Assembly (NCBI GenBank): GCA_002791215.1
Contig: PFWQ01000039.1
Coordinates: 1 to 5,007 of the forward strand
DNA: 5,007 nt
From: a candidate division SR1 bacterium CG_4_9_14_3_um_filter_40_9
GTDB lineage: Bacteria; Patescibacteriota; Gracilibacteria; Absconditabacterales; Absconditicoccaceae
Direction of reading: 5' to 3'
A program made the translations under genes and the position numbers. The notes beneath the pieces were generated by a model. That model did no database searches. It was not told where the DNA came from and was given only the letters and a program-made list of their open reading frames with translations. Shown here piece after piece: positions 1 through 5,007 of this stretch (position 1 is its first letter; every line of letters starts with the position of its first letter).

Positions 1-930
1 AATCTCGTGAGCTTCCGATGAGCACCTTCTGCTTTAGTCTCCAAATCATGATTACAATATATCTACCAACAAATATTATCAAGCGGAAATAATGACTGAC
101 TTTTATTCTTCAGCGTAGCCTACAACGACCTAGCAGGTAATACTGGTTTCTATAGCGCTACATGACCGATAACATTTGACAAGATCGCACCAGTGATCAC
201 AGGGTTTACTATCAACGGAGATGATCTGAATGGATTTACACTTTCACGACAGACTACAGAAAGCACAAAATATATCCTGAATTATACTATTTCATGATTG
301 TCAGGAAATACGATAACTGGTACGGCATACGGAACAAGTTTCAATTATCTTATCACAGGAGTCACTATCGGGAAAACATGCGACTTTCAATTAAACATAT
401 CAGATCTTATAGGAAACTCGACAGTATTCAGCGGAAAGATAGAGGTGTGAACCAATGGAGTGGTGAGCTTCAATTATGGGGCTGCAAGTTCTACGTTGGC
501 ATCGATGAATACATGAACAACGTATGTCGCTGCATGAACATGAGCGGCATCAGCTACAGGAAATCTTGCAAGCTTTGCTCTCACGCTTCAGAATGAAATA
601 AACAAATTCAACAGTTGTAGAAATTCTGTAAGTTACAGAAATATCGATCTTACTATTCAAGGGAATGATTTCACCTTGCGTATGCCTCAGTTTGAAAAAG
701 ATGCCGTGAAAACCTTAGTCCAAGCATTTACCATATTTATGGTTTCTACGCTAAAAAGTGATACTCATCTGACAGCTGATAATTTCAATCTTCTCACAAG
801 AAAATTCAACAATATCCTTATCATCCTGAAACTCGTAAGAGATGATGATAACGAATGCAAACAGAACTTATCCAACTATCATATCATGCAATTCCAAAAA
901 ACGATGGCAGAATTCGGGATCAACTTGTAA
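1..930 (+). CDS. Surface/secreted protein, C-terminal part, Ig/Fn3-like domain (5' truncated)
   Basis: This is the last 309 residues of a larger protein; frame 1 is open from the first base to TAA at 928-930 if TGA is read as Gly. TGA codons start at 19, 49, 97, 163, 295, 448, 514, 535 and 541. Residues about 38-62 read like the end of a bacterial Ig-like repeat (AYNDLAGNTG, then ITFDKIAPVI). Residues about 64-149 look like an Fn3-type beta sandwich: its core position 83 (GFTLS-x-QTTE), where the family usually has Trp, is coded CGA, and it ends with DLIGNS. A Gly/Ser/Thr/Ala-rich linker at about 150-185 is followed by a 120-residue C-terminal module with Cys206 and Cys286 and an RDDDNECKQNLSNYH stretch, which may be an anchoring or sorting domain (inference). 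The N-terminus and signal peptide lie outside the window. A cell-surface location is inferred from the domain type; ligand unknown. The gene converges on tsaE. Confidence 0.85.
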
Positions 931-949
931 AACAATAGATAAAAGCTTC

Positions 950-996
950 GCGATAAAGGCTACGCGATAAAAGCACCGAAGTATCGGTGCGATAAA
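950..996. repeat. Three direct copies of GCGATAAA
   Basis: The octamer GCGATAAA occurs at 950-957, 964-971 and 989-996, just after the surface-protein stop. The reverse-complement core TTTATC occurs at 1002-1007, 1057-1062 and 1079-1084, so the whole stretch is built from small, partly self-complementary modules. Function is unknown; transcript-end processing or a dispersed repeat family are both possible. Confidence 0.6.
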
Positions 997-1004
997 TGTT
1001 TTTT
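973..1004 (+). terminator. Hairpin plus T-run after the surface-protein gene
   Basis: A perfect 7-bp stem, GCACCGA (973-979) with TCGGTGC (984-990) around the loop AGTA, lies 43 bases past the stop codon at 928-930. A run of six T follows at 999-1004. The eight bases between stem and T-run are more than in a canonical intrinsic terminator, but CGATAAA (990-996) can also pair with TTTATCG (1002-1008). Position between convergent genes fits a terminator for the plus-strand gene. Confidence 0.5.
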
Positions 1005-1076
1005 ATCGTGAACGAAGTGAACATTCATCGTGACCCTGCAGTACTGCAGGGGAACTTTTATCATGAACGAAGTGAA
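1002..1076. repeat. 20-bp direct repeat, two copies (1002-1021, 1057-1076)
   Basis: The unit TTTATCRTGAACGAAGTGAA occurs twice with one mismatch (G at 1008, A at 1063), 55 bases apart. The second copy overlaps the last codons and the stop of tsaE on the other strand. Similar ATTCATC/GTTTATC sequence follows both copies, so the homology is a little longer than 20 bp but decays. Confidence 0.7.
1034..1051. repeat. Perfect 18-bp palindrome
   Basis: CCCTGCAGTACTGCAGGG equals its own reverse complement. It lies just beyond the tsaE stop and between the two copies of the 20-bp repeat. It could fold as a 6-bp GC-rich stem with a 6-base loop in either transcript and so protect or help end the tsaE mRNA, but neither side has a T-run. 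It could also be a dimeric protein-binding site. Confidence 0.65.
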
Positions 1077-1474
1077 TGTTTATCAACGTGAACAACTCTT
1101 TCATTCTCTGAAATCTTCTCAATCCTTATCATAGCAAAGTTGGACAACGGTAGTGAGTCTATAAATTTTGGCCATTCAATAACCACAATATCATAGCTCA
1201 GAATCTGGTCGATGATTCACTTTTCTACGAGCTCTTCATATTTCTTTATCCTGTACATATCCAGATGCAGGACTCTTTCGTCGTAGATATTGATGTAGGC
1301 GTAGGTTGGACTTTGGACTTTCTTTTCGTCGATTCCGAGCCCTCTCACAAATCCTTTGGTCAGCAAAGTCTTCCCCGCGCCGAGTTCTCAGTGGAGGAGG
1401 AGTATTTTGTGTTGCTTAGAAAGTTGTTCGCCGAGCTGAAGCATTTCTTCTGTGGATTTAATATGATGTTTCAT
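1058..1474 (-). CDS. tsaE: TsaE, tRNA threonylcarbamoyladenosine biosynthesis ATPase
   Basis: 138 residues, close to the usual 140-160 of the family. TsaE is the cytoplasmic P-loop ATPase that works with TsaB and TsaD to make t6A at position 37 of ANN-decoding tRNAs. Visible motifs: Walker A GELGAGKT at residues 29-36, whose first Gly is a TGA codon (1388-1390); SPTY at 55-58; HLDMYR at 70-75; IEWP at 99-102. Another TGA (1217-1219, residue 86) falls at the usual Leu-Gly spot and a third (1061-1063, residue 138) is the last sense codon before TAA. The ATG at 1472-1474 is chosen because it gives the normal short lead to the P-loop; I see no clear Shine-Dalgarno. Its Arg codons are AGA, AGG and CGT only. 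The gene lies 44 bases after hicA and its terminator hairpin on the same strand. Its extreme 3' end overlaps an intergenic repeat. Confidence 0.93.
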
Positions 1475-1495
1475 AGATAGATTCAACAATTTTTT

Positions 1496-1516
1496 AAAAA
1501 TTGCGATTTCTCGCAA
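1496..1516 (-). terminator. Intrinsic terminator of hicBA
   Basis: On the minus strand TTGCGA, a GAAA tetraloop and TCGCAA form a 6-bp stem (1501-1516), directly followed by five T (1496-1500). It begins two bases after the hicA stop codon. Short, but a textbook layout; it separates the toxin-antitoxin transcript from tsaE. Confidence 0.7.
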
Positions 1517-1518
1517 CA

Positions 1519-1749
1519 TTAAAGTTTTATATTATATTTCTTGATAATATCTTCCACAGGGACAGAATGATGTTTAGCTATATCGTTGAGAATTGATTTG
1601 GCAGTTTTTGGAACCAGTTCGTCATGATGAGGTACCGTCACTCAAAATTTTTCTAAATAATACCACCTTTCATGGCTTCATGTTTGATGGAATTTTTGAT
1701 AAGAAAAATCTTTAAGAATACGCAAGATCTCTTTGTATTTTAGGGGCAT
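1519..1749 (-). CDS. hicA: HicA-family mRNA interferase toxin
   Basis: 76 residues, typical of HicA, a small dsRBD-fold ribonuclease that cleaves mRNA when freed from HicB. The start MPLKYKEILRILKDF matches the family's first helix. It is followed by TGSHERWYY at residues 23-31 with the catalytic His26 in a Gly-Ser-His motif, then VTVPHHDELVPKTAKSIL (37-54), the usual second strand and the helix after it. Gly24 of the Gly-Ser-His motif and Gly36 are TGA codons (1678-1680, 1642-1644), so the gene is invisible under the standard code. The ATG at 1747-1749 lies inside the end of hicB: the two reading frames overlap by 38 bases, suggesting translational coupling. It ends in TAA, two bases before a hairpin terminator. 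Family call from motifs is firm; toxicity is inferred. Confidence 0.88.
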
Positions 1750-1960
1750 TAAGAATATTTTTCACATTAAGATAAAAGTTCAAATTTTTGCCGAATATTT
1801 TTTTAGATTTTCTTTTTTTCTCAGATTCTACATAACATCAAATAGCTTCATTGATGTTAAACATCAATTTGTCCCAAGTTTTACCTTGTGTGTGTGTATT
1901 GATTTTATGTATTGAAGCGGAATACCCATATTTAGGATCAAAGGTGATTTCTATATCCAT
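1712..1960 (-). CDS. hicB: HicB-family antitoxin
   Basis: 82 residues, upstream of and overlapping hicA, so the order is antitoxin first. The N-terminal fold resembles HicB: an opening strand MDIEITFDPKYGYSASI, a turn with HTQGKTWDKLMFNINEAI (residues 23-40) matching the usual 'QG.T.eEAl.Ni.EAi' helix, then YVES. Gly41 is a TGA codon (1838-1840). The C-terminal part (about 46-82) is Lys/Asn-rich, and I cannot recognise a helix-turn-helix or ribbon-helix-helix in it. The chosen start is ATG 1958-1960. An in-frame ATG at 2000-2002 would add 14 residues (MSRRWQIYLLTSKS), and the frame stays open further up. HicB neutralises HicA and usually represses its own promoter, fitting the inverted repeat at 2082-2105. 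Identification rests on the motif plus the neighbouring hicA. Confidence 0.75.
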
Positions 1961-2070
1961 AGATTTTGATGTAAGAAGATAAATTTGCCAACGCCTTGAC
2001 ATGACATCAACCTTATAAACATTTCTTTCATTTTTTCAATAGCACACTGCCACACTGTTAGCAGGGCTAT

Positions 2071-2100
2071 ATTCTATAAATATCTCTTGCAATTTGTCAA
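2071..2100 (-). promoter_or_regulatory. Promoter of hicBA
   Basis: On the minus strand a perfect -35 TTGACA (2095-2100) and a -10 TAGAAT (2071-2076, one mismatch) are separated by 18 bases. Transcription would begin near 2064, about 100 bases before the chosen hicB ATG. That leaves room for the alternative ATG at 2000-2002. Confidence 0.6.
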
Positions 2101-2105
2101 GAGAT
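2082..2105. promoter_or_regulatory. Candidate operator: inverted repeat in the divergent promoter region
   Basis: ATCTCTTG (2082-2089) and CAAGAGAT (2098-2105) are perfect inverted arms around an 8-base spacer. The arms cover the -35 and spacer of the hicBA promoter and the -35 of the divergent promoter. This is the arrangement expected for autoregulation by an antitoxin; that HicB binds here is inference. Confidence 0.5.
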
Positions 2106-2116
2106 TCGTATATTAT
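2087..2116 (+). promoter_or_regulatory. Divergent promoter of the 69-residue gene
   Basis: TTGCAA (2087-2092) and TATTAT (2111-2116), each one mismatch or two from consensus, are 18 bases apart. The predicted start near 2123 lies downstream of the GTG at 2119 and 26 bases before the GTG at 2149, which supports the latter as start codon. Confidence 0.5.
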
Positions 2117-2148
2117 AAGTGTTTTTATACTTTAACCACAAAAAAATA

Positions 2149-2358
2149 GTGAATCCAGAACTGGACATTAAAAAGTGAGAGAATGGCTGAGTTGTTCTCG
2201 ATGGGAAAATTGATTTAGGCGACAAAGAAATTCTAAAAATTTTGAATACTCTTCAAGTAGAGGAAAGAAAAGAGATTTTCGAGGAACTAAAAAAAGAATT
2301 CGGAGAAAGCCACCGTCATCATTTTTGAAAATCTAACCTGTATGACCATGAAGAGTAA
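2149..2358 (+). CDS. Small charged hypothetical protein, 69 residues
   Basis: I do not recognise this protein. Reading TGA as Gly (codons at 2176, 2188 and 2326) gives an open frame from GTG at 2149 to TAA at 2356-2358. It starts MNPELDIKKGENGGVVLDGK, has a leucine-spaced, highly charged helix at about residues 26-50 (KEILKILNTLQVEERKEIF and on), then His/Gly-rich SHRHHFG and an acidic tail YDHEE. There is no signal peptide or membrane segment. No in-frame ATG exists; the frame is closed by TAA at 2116-2118, and a GTG at 2119 is the only other likely start. It is transcribed away from hicBA across a shared promoter-operator region and is followed by a terminator-like palindrome. Its amphipathic helix and mixed Glu/Lys content look like real coding sequence. 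A role linked to the toxin-antitoxin pair is possible but only suggested by position. Confidence 0.6.
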
Positions 2359-2418
2359 TTTTACTTCCTAATTTTATATCTCTTTATTTCTCTAAATTTT
2401 ATCCTCTAACAAAAGACA

Positions 2419-2464
2419 CTCCAGATTGCCATGCTTTGCTCGCAATGAGAATGGAGGGATTTTT
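2419..2464. terminator. Bidirectional terminator-like palindrome between convergent genes
   Basis: CTCCA (2419-2423) pairs with TGGAG (2452-2456) and ATTGC (2425-2429) with GCAAT (2442-2446), with unpaired bases between the two stem parts. A run of five T follows at 2460-2464 on the plus strand, and the minus strand has TCTTTTG past the stem. It lies between the convergent small gene and hppA. The ATTGCC...CTCGCAATGA core resembles a palindromic intergenic repeat seen in many unrelated bacterial genomes (from memory), so it may also be a mobile or dispersed element. Confidence 0.5.
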
Positions 2465-2487
2465 CTATATAATGCAAGGTAAGTTAT

Positions 2488-2522
2488 GTACTAGGCACTT
2501 TGTACTCGGTACTAGGTACTAC
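2488..2522. repeat. 7-bp tandem repeat, five units
   Basis: Five consecutive heptamers: GTACTAG, GCACTTT, GTACTCG, GTACTAG, GTACTAC. Four keep GTACT exactly, and the second is diverged (GCACT). The last unit covers the TAG stop codon of hppA (2519-2521). There is no hairpin plus T-run here. Confidence 0.7.
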
Positions 2523-4954
2523 TTCTTAATTCTCATCGCATAAAATGATCTCCATACGAAGACCAATCCAATCAACAAACAGACTCCACCGATGACTCGG
2601 TTGTAATTGAATGTTCCGGCAGCTTTAGAAGCTTGGCTCATTCTGATAGCGATTTCTACCGCCAAGAGTCCGAACAAAGTAGAGAATTTGATGATAGGAT
2701 TCAACGCAACTGATGACGTATCTTTGAATGGATCGCCAACGGTATCGCCGACTACACAAGCATCATGCAAATCAGTTCCTTTTTCCTTCAGATCGACTTC
2801 TACGTGTTTCTTGGCATTGTCCCGAGCACCTCCAGCGTTGGCCATGAAGATGGCTTGGAAAAGTCCAAATACAGCGATAGAGATAAGGTAGGATACGAAG
2901 AAGTTTGGATCGAAGAATGCGAATGCAAGGGTGAGTGTGAAGATAACGATGAAGATATTCCACATTCCTTTCTGAGCGTATTGCGTACAGATCTTTACTA
3001 CTTTCTTACTATCTTCTATGTCTGCAGCTTTCTTTTTCAGATTTATATGTTTTTTGATATATTCTACAGCACGGTAAGCTCAGGTTGTTACTGCTTGCAT
3101 TGATGCACCAGAGAACCAATAGATGACCGCTCATCCAGTAATAAATCATAAGATGACAGGGGCATCAGTCAATTGTAATTGCAACAATCCTGCGGCCTTA
3201 AGCAATAAAATGATTGCGAAGATCATAGTCGTTGCGCCGATGACTGCCGTTCCGATAAGTACTGGTTTCGCAGTGGCTTTGAAGGTATTTCAAGCACCAT
3301 CATTTTCTTCTAGCATATGTTTACCATGTTCAAAGTCAGGTTTGAATCCATATTTTTTTTCTATCTGAGCGGAAATATTCGGTATCTTTTCTATCTGTGA
3401 AAGCTCAAATACTGATTGTGCATTGTCTGTTACAGGACCATAACTATCAACGGCGATAGTTACGGGACCCATTCCTAGAAATCCAAATGCCACTAAACCA
3501 AATGCGAAGATGGAAGGATAGACCATAATTTCACCAAGCCCCAAAGTACTGACCCAGAATGCTCATCACATAAGGGCTACGATGACCATACCTTTCCAGA
3601 ATGCAGAGAAGTTTCCAGCCACCAATCCTGAAAGGATAGTCAATGAAGCTCATCATTCGCGGGAAGCATGAACCACTTCACGGACGTGATGAGAACTGCT
3701 GCTGGTAAATATCTTGGTGAATTCTGGAATGATAGCTGCCGCCAAAGTTCCGAAACTTATGATTGAAGCAAGTTTCCATCGCAAAGTAGTATCAACGATG
3801 GTTTTGATGACTCCATGTACAGCAGGGCCGGAAGCGACCGTTAATTTTCCTATCAAGACATAACTCACGAGGAAAGTGACAGCGATAGAGATGAAAGAAG
3901 ATAACCGGATCAATCTGGTAAGCGGAGCTTCAAAGTTAAATGATTTTTTGAATCTATATAAGATTGAAGAATATCGTTGATTAAGCTGGTAAGAAAAGAT
4001 TGACGTGAAGATCATCAATATCCTCATGACGAAAATCCATACTATTAATGTAGCTTGGAATTCGATGCCCATAGCCAACACGATGAATGATATCAATGCG
4101 ACACCGGTCACTCCATACGTTTCAAATCCGTCAGCAGTAGGTCCGACGCTGTCACCAGCGTTATCGCCGGTGCAATCTGCGATGACTCCAGGGTTCCTCG
4201 GATCATCTTCTCAGATTTTGAAGACTATTTTCATCAAGTCTGAACCGATATCAGCGATTTTTGTAAAGATTCATCACGCGATTCTGAGTGCGCTTGCGCC
4301 TAACGATTCGCCGATAGCGAAACCGATGAAACAAGCGCCGGCACTTTCTCTCGGCATAAATAACAATATGATAAGCATCATGATAAGCTCAACACAGATA
4401 AGCAATACTCCTATGCTCATACCGGATTTCAAAGGGATATTCACTACTTGTCGTGGTTTAGATCTCAAAGCTGCAAAAGTTGTACGAGAGTTCGCGAGCG
4501 TATTGATTCTCACGCCGAACCATGCAACACCATATGATCACAAGACTCCGAGTACGGACCAACTGAGGATTAGAATTACCTTTGGAAGAGCAAGATGACT
4601 CAATCCAAAAAAGTAATAGAAGATAGCGGTACCGATAATAAGGAAAAGAATGATTAGAAATTTCCCTTGTTGTTTAAGGTACGTTTTACACGTCGTATAG
4701 ATGATGTGCGATACATCGCTCATAGCTTTGTGCACGGGGATTTTTTTGATGTTTAGATATTGTTTCAAACCGAATCCCATCCCCAAAAGGATGATGATGA
4801 TTCCATAAAATAATAACCGCCATCCATCAAGTCCTAGATTAGCAAAATGGCTGGAATGAAGGTTGGGGATTAACAAATCGACTTCGCTAGCAGAGCTTAG
4901 AAAAGGTATTCCAAGCAGTCCAAGAAGAAGGCTTACAGATAAAAATTTCTTCAT
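2519..4954 (-). CDS. hppA: Membrane proton-pumping pyrophosphatase, divergent K+-independent type
   Basis: 811 residues in one frame, ATG 4952-4954 to TAG 2519-2521. Twelve TGA codons are read as Gly (residues 139, 227, 228, 248, 434, 435, 463, 464, 555, 603, 608, 625). The multi-span enzyme hydrolyses PPi and exports protons. Residues 1-24 look like a signal peptide or first helix. Core motifs: [12 protein letters not shown] (147-158), ADIGSDLMK (234-242), [20 protein letters not shown] (249-268), [18 protein letters not shown] (503-513), NTFKATAK (556-563), NAGGAxDNAKK (706-716), [14 protein letters not shown] (735-748), and a C-terminal RSFYAMRI. Lys559 sits where a lysine gives K+ independence. 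[23 protein letters not shown] and a one-residue shorter first loop fit the divergent Na+-inhibited H+-pump group (from memory of that family) rather than canonical HppA. Seven CGA/CGG codons (residues 46, 168, 327, 350, 392, 711, 786) are probably Trp. No Shine-Dalgarno is visible; mRNA may be leaderless. It stands alone in its transcription unit. Confidence 0.95.
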
Positions 4955-4957
4955 ACA

Positions 4958-4986
4958 TATAAATTAAGGATGTAAAATCATGTGAA
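4958..4986 (-). promoter_or_regulatory. Weak promoter candidate for hppA, possibly leaderless mRNA
   Basis: On the minus strand TTCACA (4981-4986) and TTTATA (4958-4963) lie 17 bases apart. Transcription would then start at about the hppA ATG, giving a leaderless mRNA, which fits the missing Shine-Dalgarno. The region is AT-rich, so chance matches are likely; the rest of 4955-5007 shows no supportable gene. Confidence 0.3.
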
Positions 4987-5007
4987 TAAATCTAATTATT
5001 TGGGCAT

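Noticed and set aside
294..675. Plus-strand frame 294-596 and a separate short gene starting at 676
   Set aside because: The first is out of frame with the surface protein; the second is only the C-terminal part of that protein after its last TGA codons.
940..1090. CRISPR array
   Set aside because: The repeats are short, unevenly spaced and of different types, with no regular 25-40 base spacers and no cas genes.
1265..1480. Plus-strand frame opposite tsaE, and a similar one at 1733-1915 opposite hicB
   Set aside because: Both are antisense to genes with clear family motifs and have no recognisable protein features.
1961..2135. N-terminal extension of hicB through the open frame above 2002
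   Set aside because: The frame stays open up to a TAA at 2131-2133, but a good promoter (2071-2100) lies inside it and no standard ATG exists above 2002; only the 14-residue extension from 2000-2002 remains possible.
4005..4598. Plus-strand frame of 197 codons opposite hppA
   Set aside because: It is the antisense shadow of the pyrophosphatase; the opposite strand carries the recognisable motifs.
2519..4954. hppA as a pseudogene or several partial genes
   Set aside because: All pieces are in one frame, there are no indels, and all interruptions are TGA at sites fitting Gly; catalytic motifs are complete.
2519..4954. In-frame TGA as selenocysteine
   Set aside because: There are 30 TGA codons in six unrelated genes, many in Gly-Gly or Gly motifs, with no selenocysteine-type context.
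4996..5007. End of an upstream minus-strand gene (codons running to a TAA)
   Set aside because: Only four codons are visible at the edge; this cannot be supported.

Overview
The window comes from a bacterium that reads UGA as glycine. Six genes can be read through 30 in-frame TGA codons, and all six end in TAA (five) or TAG (one). A glycine at those positions restores well-known motifs, such as the TsaE Walker A loop, the HicA Gly-Ser-His motif and the membrane pyrophosphatase core. This is NCBI code 25, known from Absconditabacteria (SR1) and Gracilibacteria (BD1-5) of the Candidate Phyla Radiation. In addition, CGA and CGG codons fall at sites where Trp is expected in the pyrophosphatase and in the Fn3-like domain, while conserved Arg sites use only AGA, AGG, CGT or CGC. 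I infer that CGA/CGG are probably Trp too, which favours Absconditabacteria. The taxon is inferred from the code alone; no rRNA is present.

Layout. 1-930 (+): the 3' end of a surface protein with Ig/Fn3-like domains, a glycine-rich linker and a conserved-looking C-terminal module. 931-1057: a convergent intergenic region packed with short repeats and palindromes. 1058-1474 (-): tsaE, the ATPase of tRNA t6A synthesis. 1519-1960 (-): an overlapping hicB-hicA toxin-antitoxin pair ending in a compact hairpin terminator. 1961-2148: a divergent promoter region with an inverted repeat, a plausible HicB operator. 2149-2358 (+): a 69-residue charged protein of unknown function. 2359-2518: a convergent intergenic region with a bidirectional terminator-like palindrome and a 7-bp tandem repeat running into the next stop codon. 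2519-4954 (-): one intact 811-residue membrane pyrophosphatase (HppA) of the divergent, K+-independent H+-pump type. 4955-5007: a short leader with a weak promoter candidate and no gene that can be supported.

The genes do not form a single pathway. They are housekeeping (tsaE, hppA), surface and toxin-antitoxin genes in separate small transcription units. Standard-code gene calling would break hppA into five pieces and miss tsaE, hicA, hicB and the small gene entirely. The most notable content is the doubly altered genetic code.
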